Of a DNA stretch of 34,132 bases, positions 11,737-23,596 are shown piece after piece. This DNA comes from Hirudo medicinalis (lineage: Eukaryota; Annelida; Clitellata; Hirudinida; Hirudinidae): contig MPNW01001153.1 of NCBI GenBank assembly GCA_011800805.1, positions 1 through 34,132 of the forward strand, in the 5' to 3' direction. Position numbers and translations under genes: made by a program. The notes beneath the pieces were generated by a model that was not told the DNA's origin, did no database searches, and saw nothing but the letters and a program-made list of their open reading frames with translations. Position 1 is the stretch's first letter. Each line of letters opens with the position of its first letter.

Positions 11737-12690
11737 TGAATGTTAGTTAGGAAAGGCAGGAGTCATTAGGAACGACAGGATGTAACCAATAGGTACGCCC
11801 TCATTTCAAGTCAGTTATAGTTAAAAATAATAGTTACATCTAAATTATCATGGCATTCAATGTTGTGTGACTTTCAAAGTATTGTAACATGTTGTTGTAG
11901 TTAAATAAACAATCGTCTGCACGTCCATAACCATCTATCGTCCACATGGCCATTCGATCTTACAAAACAAGGAACCCGGTCAAAACCGATCACAATAGAG
12001 AAGACAACCATTCTTGTGCTCCTCCACCAATCTGATGAGGGCAGGGACGGCCCTCTCGGCCTCGAGCTCGCCCAGGTCCTTGTCGTGTTCCGTGATGATG
12101 TCCCCCATTCCGTCGGTGCCGTAGTAATCGTCCGACTCGACCTTGTAATTGAGGAGAGAGCTGTCCGCTCCGGCATAAACTGGTATCTGCCGAGGTAAAG
12201 GACGGTTGCAGTTATTTAGTTTTATTTTCATCTCCTCTTTTCGGATCTTCCAGGTCACGAAAGGGATGCATCCCAGACGCCTACCCTACTGCATCCTGAA
12301 GTCATAAAATATTTCTTATTTTGAGGACCACCTCGAAGAGGTTCCGACAACAAAACAGAAAAATGGAACGAAATTGGAAATGATTGACTGAGCAGTTCTA
12401 AGTGAACCTAACTTGATTGGTTTGCAAATGAAAGAGAAATGTTTAAAGAGTTGGTTTAAAGTTTTCTTTTTGGTTATTATTATTACTGCTACTACTATTA
12501 CTACTACTACTATTATTATTATTATTAATTGTTATTTGTTTAAAATATACAATTACAAGCCCTCATAATTACAAGCATAATCACAAATTTTGTGAAAAAG
12601 GACAGCCCAAAGGGATGTATTCCCACAATGTTCCAATGTGACAATTAAAGCCAAATCTCACAAAAATATAATCTATCGTTATCATTATTG

Positions 12691-12724
<34 letters not shown>

Positions 12725-12986
12725 CATTATTGTTATTATTATTATTATTGCTACTGGTTCGTTTCCTTTAGTTATAAATTATGCATGGAACTTCAGTACT
12801 TGTTCGTGCAATGAACATATTGTACAAGAGTTGGTGGACAACAACGACGACGACGACAACAACAACAACAGCAACAACAACAACAACTATCTTATGAACA
12901 GAATTTAGTCAGTCTACCATTATAAAATAAAGCAAATTTTCAAGTGTCACACTTGAAATTGTAATGATGATGATGCTGATGATGAT

Positions 12987-13017
<31 letters not shown>

Positions 13018-14007
13018 ATGATGATAATCAGCACAGGAATTGCTAATGTATAAAACATTGTGATTGTACCTCAATTTGATTTTTGTTTAAAGTCATTTTT
13101 AATAATTTCCCAGCTAAATAACAATGCAACAGCAAGAAGATATTTATTGCCACACATTCAACAAATAATAAATTAAATTATATTATAGTTATAATTATGA
13201 TTACAATTTACAATTATGATAATCATGACCACGATTGCTCATGCACAGCTGACTGAATAGTCCCAGTATCAGCATCTAAGTAATTCATCACCTGAGCAAT
13301 GAGTCAGCAATCAATGTATTCACACAGTTTTTTCTAAAGTTAATTTATGATATGATTCGAAGTGAGCTTAAAATACCAAGAAGAATGCTACAAAATGTGC
13401 TCTGCCAGATAATATAGAGACACTTAATAGTCTCTTTCATGACAAAATTAGATATCTTATCACAAGATAAATACAATGTCAGCACTTAATTTGGCTAATG
13501 AATTGCTATTGGGCTTAAAATATAAGGATGTTTCAAAATTCTTGGCCTCAACTCAATCAAATGGTAAACGTATGGTTTATTTCATCAGCAACTATCCAAC
13601 TGAATACCAACTCTCACGCAAGTTAAACATAAGCGAATTTATCAACTCACATCCTTCCTTTTCGCTACGTTGACGATCCTCAACGTGTTTCTGGACGTGT
13701 CTTCCAGAGTTGCATTGCCCTGAGTAACGGTAATTGCCAGAACTTGGATGTTCGGATCCCGTAGAAGCATTAAAATAGCCATCGCATCGTCAGTACCTGG
13801 ATCAGTGTCTACGATCACTTTACGAGGCATGTCTGCTCTTAACTTGCCCTTGCGCTTTCTCGATCTTTTCGATTTTTTCGTCGACGCCGCAGGCTCTGCA
13901 ACCGTATTTCTCGACGGAGCTGCAGAAACTGAGGCGTTGGACCATGATCCCTTCGGAGATTTTTTTAGCTTCTCAGGAGTGACTTTTTCCGATTGCTTCC
14001 GATTCAT
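9899..14007 (-). CDS. Inosine-uridine-type nucleoside hydrolase, copy 1 (basic N-terminal extension)
   Basis: Hydrolyses the N-glycosidic bond of ribonucleosides to base plus ribose (family role; substrate not known here). Six exons: 14007-13651, 12186-12009, 11655-11539, 10777-10641, 10339-10166 and 10045-9899, with phases 0, 1, 1, 0, 0; 369 residues. The calcium-binding signature [14 protein letters not shown] starts at residue 66. Further family blocks are GTDGMGD (exon 2), [11 protein letters not shown] and MGGNYTG (exon 3), [12 protein letters not shown] (exon 4) and ADELAAACL (exon 5). The first 60 residues are an extra Ser/Lys-rich arm with [12 protein letters not shown] (44-55), resembling a nuclear localisation signal. 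An inner methionine (residue 60, [10 protein letters not shown]) is an alternative start giving a classic-length enzyme. The histidine common in the HG and HD-LA motifs of characterised enzymes is replaced by Tyr and Ala. Introns hold AAC, CA and ATG microsatellites. Confidence 0.93.
10118..10156. repeat. CAT/CAC triplet array in NH copy 1, intron 5
   Basis: Imperfect ATC/ACC triplets between exons 5 and 6, immediately downstream of the exon 5 donor region. Confidence 0.65.
10830..10920. repeat. Short tandem duplication with (TA)n
   Basis: The string ggaa(a/g)taact followed by a T run, ctttac and a TA-rich tail occurs twice, at about 10836-10875 and 10876-10920. It lies in an intron of NH copy 1. 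Confidence 0.55.
11303..11466. repeat. AAC/AAT triplet array in NH copy 1, intron 3
   Basis: Alternating ACA, AAT and GAT triplets over about 160 bases. Long translated ORFs across it are artefacts of the repeat. Confidence 0.8.
11695..11734. repeat. (CA)n microsatellite
   Basis: About 19 CA dinucleotides with one CG interruption, located in intron 2 of NH copy 1, about 40 bases upstream of its exon 3. Confidence 0.9.
12476..13027. repeat. Cluster of trinucleotide arrays in NH copy 1, intron 1
   Basis: Four separate arrays: TTA/CTA (12476-12533), TTA/TCA (12676-12754), AAC/GAC (12839-12886) and GATGCT/GATGAT (12962-13027). The DNA between them is unremarkable. Confidence 0.75.
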
Positions 14008-14783
14008 GTTTCATAGCCAAAAACGAAAGCTGATGATTCCCCCTCTTTGTATTTTTTTAACTTTTCAAAAAATCGAAAGTCCGGGAAAAATAATTTTAAA
14101 ATATTATAAAAATAGCACTATTAAAATATTATGAGGTTCTGAGTCGATTATAGAGTGGTTTTTTAGATGAAAAGAACCACCTCAAGTTAATTTTCAAAAT
14201 AATCGTTAATAAATCACGAGGTTGCAATTCTTTCGAGTTTACTATATGTAACGATGGGCTTATCACTTACTGTTACTTTTTATTCAATTCTTCTTACAAT
14301 AAATGACGACTTTGGATGTTGTTTGCCAAATATTTAAGAATTAAGTGCAAAGCTTTCATTATTAAGAAGCTATTTCCAGTCACACAATGTTCAGTGAACC
14401 TTTAGAAGATGTTTCACTAAACTTTTATTGGATTATTCATGAGTCAGATTCTTGGAAAAATTCTTTATTATTTTAAATGTTTACAATGGAAATAATAAAA
14501 TATCAAGAATTATTATCTTACGTATTTTTAATTTAAAAAAATCACACTACTTTAATGTTGCGTGTCCAGATCCAGAAAGAAATGAATAGTCCAAAAATAA
14601 ATGCAGTTAGTAACACCGACTCCCATTCGAAAATTGAATTCAATTGAATTAAAAATTAAAGTGAGTAAAGCATTTAAACAGAAGCAAATAATCTTGTCTA
14701 CATTTAAACATCAAGTCAAGGCTACGATAAAGGTTTAATCGAGGTATGACCTCAAAAAGGTACTTTTATTGTGTATCCAAAAT

Positions 14784-16247
14784 TCAAGAGGTCATATTCT
14801 CCATCATGACCTTAAACTTTTCCACGTCTAAATTCTTGACAAGACATATGTTCTTCTGGATATCCGGACATGCGCTCGATTTCCAGTCAACGACCACTTG
14901 ACCTCGGGTCAGGTAGCCGTTAAGTTCAACCTCGCAGATCTGAATTTTCATAAAATCGGATCAATTGCTAACTAAAGTATTTCGTTTTGACGTGACACTT
15001 AAATATTTGAGTTAATTGATCAAATTAATTTAGTTAAAATAACCCCATAGATGCTAATAAGGCATCGACCGTATCGTAATTATCATCATTAAGGATACTA
15101 ACAACCTGATGATGATGATGATGATGACTTTGAAGATGATGATGATGAGCGCTTACATTAACACTTATAGAAATAAAGATATCTACGATGTCACAACCCT
15201 AATCTAGGCCGGGTCATGCACTATTAACAGTTCCTAAGTTCCAACCAATCGGAGCTACATGCATTACCTTAACTATTGACCGTCACAGCAGCGGTTACCG
15301 TGACATCGATGTAACTTAATAGCAGACGATAAATTGGAACCTTACAATTTCCTCTGCCTCTAGGATGAGATTGCTATCTAAGAAACAGGCAGCTGCCAGT
15401 TCGTCGGCAACGACGTAGTTCTTCAAACCCACACTTTTGGCATTCCTGACCATCTCTGCTCCTATGAGCTTCAAGAACCTGGAGTTTTTGGTGTTCTTGT
15501 TGGTGATCTTGTCGTACCAATCCTAGGAGGTTGACGGTGTTTGTTTCATTTTTATTTATTTGTTTATAAATTATTAAATATTCATTTGGATTTATTGACT
15601 ACTATTAATTAGTTATTAATTATACAATCGGGCGAACAAGGAATACAGAACAAGAAAAAGCAGCCGATAAGTTTGAATTTGTAAACAACTTTAGCTTATT
15701 TAATCGGTCAAAGGTCAAACAGCTAAAAAAATGTATATAACTAAAATTTAAAAACTGTGTCAACTCCAGCAAGTTCCTACGACAACATGTTATTACAAAG
15801 TAAACACATTAACCCACCCTATACGCCTACGCCTGCAGCCAATTAAAAAGTTATAACTGAAAGAACACAAATAGAATACTCATCAAATTTTAAACTCAGG
15901 GTCTATAGTTTAAACGCGGAGGGACCATAATGGCGTGGGAAAAAGCCAACAAAAACATTTTTCTAGCGCAAAAGTCATCATTTATAATGAATTTGCCCGC
16001 ATTACTGGTTAAGCCAAAAGGTAATAACCAAAGCAAAACAACAACAATAACAAACTGGAAGAAAAAATTCAAACCCATGTCAGGTTGAGAGAAAGGCAGA
16101 GTTCCCAGGTGATCAGGGTGATTGGACAGGTCAGCCTCTTCATGACAACATGGGCTGCCTCAGGGTCACGGTAGAAGTTGAACTCTGCTGCAGGGGTAAT
16201 GTTACCTCGACCTAATTAAAAAAAGATCGACTACTTATTAAGACTGC

Positions 16248-16278
<31 letters not shown>

Positions 16279-16282
16279 TTAC

Positions 16283-16348
<66 letters not shown>

Positions 16349-16356
16349 ATGATGAA

Positions 16357-16387
<31 letters not shown>

Positions 16388-16833
16388 TGATGAATGATGG
16401 ANAAACCAAACATGTTCTGTGTCATTTAGGACGATCTGTTTGTAGTCAACTGATGACATCAAACGAAGCACCGAACTTACTGAAAGTCTAAACGTTTGCA
16501 CAGGTTATTTAGAAGACGACTTTATTCTCGTATTCGACAACGACGATCCAAGTGCTTACAGGCAAGTAAGTTTTAGCGGAGAAGTTGTCACAATACACGA
16601 GAACGTGGAACACGAATTACCCCATCTGATGACCCTGAAGCCCAATGGCAAGGGTGCCTTGATCAAGTGCTACGCGACAGAGTATCTGCTGAACTTGGAT
16701 TGGTCTACCGGGACGGTCACCGATACCAAGATCAACATGGCAGGTTGAGGATTTTATAGTGTAATCAGTGCAACGAATTTGTTGACATTAATGACCTTAA
16801 TAATAATAATAATAACAATAATAATGATGATGG

Positions 16834-16864
<31 letters not shown>

Positions 16865-16984
16865 GGTGATGATGATGATGACGATGACGACGATGACGAC
16901 GATGATGATGATGGTGATGGTGATGATGATGATGACGATGACGATGATGATGATGATGATGATGATGATGACGACGACGACGAC

Positions 16985-17030
<46 letters not shown>

Positions 17031-18203
17031 TAATAACGGCGAAGGTGTTCGATATATTAAACATCAATGCAATATAAAGTTGTATTGTCATCAAAATCGA
17101 CGAGGTTGAACAAAGCTAAGCAGAAATGGTATCCTGCCTGCCGACCTGTGTAATTGCCACCCATGATGTAGCACGCCATGAGTCTGCAACCAAATCTGTT
17201 GTCAATCTCCATTGCCAGTGCCACATTTGTCAGAGGGCCGAGACATATCATGGTTATCTCACCTGGATCAGAGTTCACAAGGTTAAAAGGTCAATTTCAA
17301 CGAACATGCATCCCGTAACATCTACCGAGAGGCTTTGGTGTTGTACAGTAAGTGAGCCGAAGTGAGGATTTGAACACGACACCTTCTGGCTATAGTTTAG
17401 TTTGCTTAGTTTGCCCGTGCTAAGAAGTACATAAAGTAATTATTAAATATTATTTAATAACTAATTATGCTATGACAATGTTATTATATTATTATTATGT
17501 GAATGTTAAGTACTTTATTTAAAAAAAAAAGATCCCCTCATAACCATGTAAGAGCTCAAACATTTCTAATAAAAGACCAGGCAATCTTTCGTATAAAGCA
17601 GAACGAAATATTGTATAATTACCGTCGAAATAGGAGCCTATTAATGGCCATTATTAGCTGCAGGGGCTGGTACGTAACGACTACTACATCCTTTTATGTC
17701 TTTAAATTACAAATTGCTCACTATACTAATTACTTAATTACACAATGGAGCATGAAAATGAGTATGAAAATGCATTAAACACCCCTGTTTTCGTCCACCA
17801 TTCTGATCAGGGCAGGCACTGCCTTCTCGTGCTGAAGTTTGCCCAAATCGTTGTCATACTCTGTGACGATGTCGCCCATGCCGTCGGTGCCGAAGTAGAA
17901 GTCCGACTTTATCTTTTTGGACAGTATGGACCTCGTAGAACCGGCATAAACTGGAATCTGGCATTCAAATAGCTAACTAGATGAGTAAATAAATATTTAT
18001 GAATCGGTTTATTGAGTCTATTATGTAGTAGTGGCGTTTGGTCATTCGTTATATTGTTATTAAATTTGTTATTTCTTAGCGAAAATTTATTGATCCGCAC
18101 ATCCCTGGCTGAAGGAAGCCGAGCAAAGAAATGGCCAACTGTTTCACGAATGAATTAATTATGCGCCTCTGACGATATGCAAATGGCGCATTATAAATTA
18201 ACT

Positions 18204-18268
<65 letters not shown>

Positions 18269-19089
18269 TGTTGTTGTTGTTGTTGTCGTTGTCGTTGCAT
18301 CTCCTTCCTCTCTCAACATCTTCCTTGCCCCAGTTTCTAAATATTTTTAAGCGTCTGCTGGTCCGTTGAACAGTGGCGCCAGGTTTTGCCGTTCGAGATA
18401 CATGTATTAGACATTATTGTTACTTTGAATTCATTGACATGTTTGTAGCATTCGATCTTTTGAATTGAAGCGGTTTGAATTGGTTGTCTTGTTATAATTT
18501 ATTCCTGAATGTCACAACGATGTTGTTTATGAAATCTTCAACCGATCAATAAAAAGAAAAAGCATATCATGCCTGATAATGTTGATAATAAACTTGTGAT
18601 CATTTTATTTACAAGCGACAACACGTACAAAACATCTTTTGAGCAAGTTCAAATAAGTTTCAAACAATAACAGCATCTAATCCAGCCTTTATAGCAATAG
18701 ATGGAAATCGAGAATCAAGAAACTTGCAATGGCACTCAACCGCCAAACGATCACCACAACAACTAATCGCTATGCCAACTTACATCGCTCCTACCCGCCA
18801 TGGCAAGAATCCTCATGGCGTTCCGGGCGGCATTGAGGAGAGTCGTGTTGCCCTGAGTAACTGTTATGGCCATTACTTGGATGCAGGGATCTTTCAGAAG
18901 CAGCAAAATGGCTTTGGCATCGTCGGTCCCAGGGTCGCCATCAACGATGACCTTTCTTGCTGCCTTGGACATTTGTCTGGATTGCCTTGTCCGATTTGAT
19001 GGAGCGACGCTACTAAAGTTATCTGTTGAAAGTAAAATTGTAGCAATGAGGTAAATCCATAAGGTTACGAGGCAACTGTGCCGAAACAA
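14784..19089 (-). CDS. Inosine-uridine-type nucleoside hydrolase, copy 2 (hydrophobic N-terminus)
   Basis: Tandem paralogue of the downstream hydrolase gene. Exons: up to 19089-18784, 17957-17783, 17262-17146, 16211-16075, 15522-15346 and 14939-14784; about 355 residues. Exons 3 and 4 are 117 and 137 nt, exactly as in copy 1, with the same phases. Signatures are [56 protein letters not shown] and ADELAAACF. The N-terminus contains LVTLWIYLIATILLS, which looks like a signal peptide or membrane anchor. This frame has no ATG before an upstream stop: it begins in TTG, so either a further 5' exon supplies the start or translation begins at the inner Met (MSKAARKVIVDGD). A polyadenylation signal (minus strand) lies at 14770-14765. 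If the hydrophobic segment is used, the enzyme is secreted or endomembrane-bound, unlike copy 1. An unidentified plus-strand exon-like ORF lies in intron 3. Confidence 0.9.
15106..15147. repeat. GAT triplet array in NH copy 2, intron 5
   Basis: Imperfect (GAT)n between exons 5 and 6. Confidence 0.7.
16247..16401. repeat. AAT then GAT triplet array ending at an N
   Basis: (AAT)n runs into (GAT)n; a single N follows at 16402. It lies in intron 3 of NH copy 2. Poly-His and poly-Ile ORFs here are repeat translation only. Confidence 0.9.
16446..16743 (+). CDS. Unidentified exon-like ORF inside an intron of NH copy 2 (opposite strand)
   Basis: A plus-strand frame is open from 16446 to a stop at 16746. 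Within it, 16513-16743 is bounded by an acceptor (gttatttag) and a donor (GCAG|gttgag), making a phase 1-1 exon of 231 nt. It encodes EDDFILVFDNDDPSAYRQ, VSFSGEVVTIHENVEH, PHLMTLKPNGKGALIKCY and LLNLDWSTGTVTDTKIN. Codon use is balanced with G/C-rich third positions, unlike the AT-rich intron around it, which argues for selection as coding DNA. The beta-strand pattern FILVFDN...VSFSGEV faintly recalls GOLD-type beta sandwiches, but I do not recognise the family. No partner exons were found, so it could be a lone exon of a nested gene, a mobile-element piece, or a duplicated fragment. Confidence 0.4.
16799..17031. repeat. Long AAT/GATGGT/GACGAT triplet array
   Basis: About 230 bases of AAT, GAT, GGT and GAC triplets in intron 3 of NH copy 2. 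Both strands give long poly-Ser, poly-Met or similar false ORFs. Confidence 0.92.
17325..17405 (-). repeat. tRNA-like (possible SINE) fragment, copy A
   Basis: On the minus strand the segment reads AGCCAGAAGGTGTCGTG then TTCAAATCC, a good match to an RNA polymerase III B box with the preceding variable-loop style sequence. A related segment lies near 32450-32508. There is no complete cloverleaf, so a SINE remnant is more likely than a tRNA gene. Confidence 0.35.
18205..18297. repeat. GTT/GCT (CAG-type) triplet array in NH copy 2, intron 1
   Basis: (GTT)n is followed by about ten GCT triplets and more (GTT)n with GTC interruptions. Confidence 0.9.
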
Positions 19090-20035
19090 GTGGCTTAAAG
19101 TTTGAAGAATCTCTGCTTAAATTAGCGAGAGTGAGAAGTTTGCTTAGTTCTGAAGTCAAGTGTTACGATTTTCATTAAGGTCGAGATCCTGACAGTTTTC
19201 GTGTTTGAACACCGTGACATATTTTAACTGGTCTGGGACCGGTTAAGTTCTTAAATAATTGTAGATATTACTTATCAGAGTTCATCACCATGCCAAAGGT
19301 TATGTAAACGCTAACCATTTCGCATTAAAATGATATTATGTTATGATATAATGTTTATTGGCGAGCTCGAAAAGGTTTTCAAGAAATTGAGTAATTAGTA
19401 ATGAAACAGCCGATAATGATTACTCAATGATACAGTACTGATACCTTGGGTATAATAGCTATCTGGTAAGTTGGCCATCGCGCCTAGTATTCGATTTGTT
19501 AACTTATTTGAAATAATTACATAAAACAAATCTCTAGCAGCGTCAAAAGACCAATCTAAACAACACAACGTCAACAATTAAAGCATTTACGATCTGAATT
19601 TTTGCAATGAATTTGAAGTGAATTAATTTTTCCAAATCTTAACTTTAGATATCACCGGTGCAACTTAAAAGATTAGAGATTGATAAAGCATATCATTAAA
19701 AATATTATAGTGTAAATCATCATCATTATTAATATTGTTCTTGTTCTTCTTCCTATTATTATTATTATAATCATCATTATTATTATTATTATTATCATTA
19801 TTAATTTCATCAAAATTGTTAATTAATTAAGTTTCTGTTATTTAAGATTTACAACTAAATAACTTAATTTATAACACAAATTCAAAGAAATTCTTACACA
19901 ACACACCCCGATCCTCAGCAAAATCTACGGCCTGGAGCTCGAAACGCAAAATGTGCGTTTATATACTGATATAATAATGATGATGATGATGATGCTGCAG
20001 ACGACGATAACAACAACAACAACAACAACAACAAC

Positions 20036-20105
<70 letters not shown>

Positions 20106-20152
20106 NGCATGAACGACGATAACACAACAACAACAACAACAACAACAACAAC

Positions 20153-20233
<81 letters not shown>

Positions 20234-21714
20234 TCAATAATAATAGTTATTATTACTATTATTATAACATTAGTTAATTTGTTGGGCGTCGTGCATGTCC
20301 AATATTACAAATACAATCGATAATTTCAATGGCACGGATTTATTTCATCTAGAGAATCTTTTATAATTTCTCCACTTACTGCTAATATTATTAATATTAT
20401 CATTATTAATTGATATTATCATCGTTTGCTGTAAATTGTGTCAATTGAGAGGTTATCAATCTCATTACCCCTGATACGGTTGACTGCTTTTGCATTGCAT
20501 TGGTGTCCGTTTATTCATCCACTATGTTGTTTTGCTCTTTTGCAAAATATTCCTTTATTTACTCGAACAGTTATTTTGCCTAATAATAAATAATAATAAT
20601 AACTAATAAATAATAACTTCCTTGTTTCATTCAATTAAGTTACTTTCAATCACGTTCAGGTTTTTTCTTTAAATTCAAAAGTCATTTTCAATCCTCTCTT
20701 CAAGCTAATTTTAGACCGTGCTTCATCCTTTTTCCAATGCTTACAAATGCATTGAAATGTCAACAATTCGCTTCGAGAACATTTGTAGTTGCCTTGGTCG
20801 GTCAGGAGACTCCCGTCCCTCCAGATTTGCCCACCAATGCATATAGATTCCCCCTTGACGTCCCTGGTTCGCGATCCTCATCTTAATATCACTCCTAATA
20901 CATAATGTCATCGCTGCTAATGGTCTAATAAAGCCATGGTTTGCATTCCTTCCCTTGAAGTCAGTTTTAACCACCACTTCAGACCAGTCTTCAACTTTAT
21001 CGATCTTGATTCGAATCCAGTTGCGCGAGCACTGTCCTTGTCATCCAGTTTTGTGACGGACGTCAACAATCTTTATAGATTTAGGTTCAGGCTCACATGA
21101 TTGAGACAATTCATTCATTTTACACAAACAACCTCTCGTGGCAAGCGAGCGCCACATGATCGCTAGTTTGTTAGCACCTGCTTACCAGACTTCAACAGCG
21201 ATTAACAACTCACCAGGTACACCACCCGAGGTTAAAAAGGCTTGCCTCATCACAGGCCATTTTCTGCATTTCATGATTCTTTGAGAACAGCTTTATTTTG
21301 TGATGTGGTTTACAAGTTAAACATTGTTTGCAACCTACACGAGGACTTAACTTTATTTATATCAAGTCAAATTGTAATCTCCTCACAGTAGCTTTCCTTA
21401 TCCTTCACCAGTTTGACTACTAACAATAGTATTATCAATAATTTCCAGAATGATGGGTTAGGCTCAGATGAAAAAATTATTGCAAGCAATGCAACAAATG
21501 CACCTATTCAACAAATCATTTTAAATCCACTTTAGACTTTTAAACTGATGGGTTACGTAATCAAATTACGCTACCTGTATTATCTCGTACAGGTTTCTTA
21601 AGAGTGGTTCGCATGTCTGAGGCTATTTCAACCTCCGGGGATTCCGAAATGACCGACATTTTATTAATTTGAAAATACAGCTCGACTTGCTGCAATCGTA
21701 AACAATCCGACACC
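19090..21714. other. Repeat-rich intergenic region
   Basis: Between NH copy 2 and MRPL30. It holds TTA-type arrays (about 19726-19802), a large AAC/AAT array (19974-20262) and otherwise AT-rich DNA. A minus-strand open stretch at 20741-21050 (SEVVVKTDFKGRNANHGFI, GGIYMHWWANLEGRE) is the only candidate coding segment. It is open from a TGA and ends near a possible donor (gtaagc), but I recognise no family. Confidence 0.5.
19974..20262. repeat. AAC/AAT triplet array interrupted by an N
   Basis: The block cgacgataac-(AAC)n-(AAT)n appears twice, before and after the N at 20106, so the array may be one locus represented twice at an assembly join. All long ORFs across it are repeat artefacts. Confidence 0.9.
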
Positions 21715-22883
21715 TCACAAGAGGTGTTTTCTGACGTTGTCTTTGTTGAAGGTGTATCTGTGCATCTTGCCGTCCTGATTACGTTTGTACTCGTACTTCG
21801 TGGGGAACTGATCCAAGTTGACCCGGTAGAGCTGTAGGCATCTATCGAGATTCTTTTGGAGTGTCTCGCGCGTGAATGTCCATTCCTGGCCTAGTTTTCC
21901 AGACGCCTCTTCTTCGGTATCTTGCTCCTCCTTCTCCTGGCTCTCTTCAACTTTCTTGTCCAAGTCTTGGCACTCCAACTGCATTTGGAAGACAAGTTCC
22001 CCATTGCTCTTCAACATGATGGTTTCAAATTCCTTTGGATGCTTTGGAAGTCCGTAGGGAAGCTTCAGTGGCTGGACGGCGACGAGATGTTTCACTTCAT
22101 TCAGCATCTGGTTGACACCAGGGATATTTTTTAGGATGACGGGCTGGTTCAGCTGGGAGAAAACAGATTCATTGTCAAAATTATTTTAAATTACGGATAT
22201 CATTTAGAAGATGTCTCATTCCTCCAGTCGTGGTTAAAGCATGCAATTCTGGGAATTTTAATAATTTGATTAGGTCTACAGCACTATCCAAAAGAAAGAT
22301 TGAAATTTATGTAGCTTCTACAAAAATAACAATTGGACTGAAAACAGTCAAGAAACATTTTGAAAAAGCACAACCTTCCGCTCTTCGAGATTTCATAATC
22401 GTGAAACTGGTTACAATTTGTGAAAACCAACCTTTCCTTCTAGCCCGAGCTCAGCGATAATTTGCTTTTCCCACCATGGCCTTCTTCTAGTTACGTTCCT
22501 TAGAGAAACAACGTGCAACATATGTGGCTCACTCAAGTCCAGTGATTTCAGTTTCTCCATTCCATCCAACAAAGTCTTTGTCCATTTTAAGTTTTCACTG
22601 CTAGATCGTCCTCTGTCAATTCGCTTCTTCAGCGTTATATATTTAGAGACGTTATATCCTCTTATCTGGTTTGAGTTCAGAGCTCCAAAGCCTTTGGTCA
22701 GGAGATTCAATGACCTGGTCTGAAACGTAAACGTAACTCATATTAAGCCTCGAAATGTGTACCCATTTAGCTAAAAAAATAAAACTCAAACATTGCATTT
22801 AGAAAAATGGAAAAGCACTTTATTATTTTGATCCAATTTTTAAATGAAATAACAGGTTTCACCTTGCTCAACAAGGCCTCCAT
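21715..22883 (-). CDS. MRPL30: Mitochondrial large ribosomal subunit protein uL30m
   Basis: Component of the mitochondrial 39S subunit. Exons 22883-22863 (MEALLSK), 22719-22432 and 22152-21715, all phase 0, give 248 residues. The L30 core is recognisable: LHVVSLRNVTRRRPWWEKQI (about residues 69-88), ELGL, then VILKNIPGVNQMLNEVKHLV and PLKLPYGLP. The N-terminus is basic and free of acidic clusters after the first residues, as expected of a mitochondrial presequence. The protein is much longer than the human one (about 161 residues). The extra C-terminal part has an acidic Glu-rich segment (KKVEESQEKEEQDTEEEA) and then EWTFTRETLQKNLDRCLQLY to the end. Splice sites are AAG|gtgaaa, tttcag|ACC, AAAG|gttggt and cccag|CTG. 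A minus-strand AATAAA is at 21665-21660. Confidence 0.93.
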
Positions 22884-23596
22884 TATCTACCAAAAACAGA
22901 CGAATTATCGTCCGCGTAGAAATTAGTGAGCCAAGTACTTTGATGCGAAGGAAATTCAGATTTAAAGGTAGTCTCAATTAATCTCAATAAATACTGTTAT
23001 TTAATTTTTTTTCATTAAAATTACTTTGATAGTATAATTCAAATATATCCACAAAATGCTTATTCACCTTTACATAATTATCCTTATGCGAATGGTTTTG
23101 TTATTCAACCTAATAAAAGAGGAAGAATTTTATTGACAAGGTTCCGTTTGTTAACATAAATTTTCATGCGCACAGGATGCATATTGAGATGACTCTAGAA
23201 AATTACTAACTGATCTAACCGAAGGAAATTATAAAAATTGATTTATTGAAATCTTTACTTTTAAGAAGCTGTTCTCAAGAAAATTTGAAAATCGTCAGGC
23301 TCAAAATAATCCTCCAGTCCCTACTTCACAGCTTTGCTCGAATCTCTTTGCAAAATCAGGTAACCAAAACTCAAACACTTTCAAGCTACAGACTGCTCTG
23401 TTCCCTTACTTGACACCCATGCCAAGGCAATTCTTAAGTTTTATTTCAGCTTAATGCCTAAACCAACAAAGAACGGGTTTAGTGGAAATAACAAATTTAT
23501 TTCTAAATTTCATGCCTTCGAAGGATCTTTGCCCGAAAGGTAAACTTTGAAAACGACAAAGAAACAGGAAAATAAATCCTAAAAACAGTAATAAAG

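Noticed and set aside
13476..13673. Plus-strand ORF of 65 codons starting with ATG in NH copy 1, intron 1
   Set aside because: It overlaps the exon 1 donor of the hydrolase on the other strand, shows AT-driven composition and has no recognisable motif.
16765..17094. Long poly-Ser, poly-Met and poly-Ile/Leu/His reading frames over triplet arrays (also 16212-16501, 19915-20237, 28613-28990)
   Set aside because: They are translations of microsatellites in arbitrary frames on either strand, with no flanking coding sequence.
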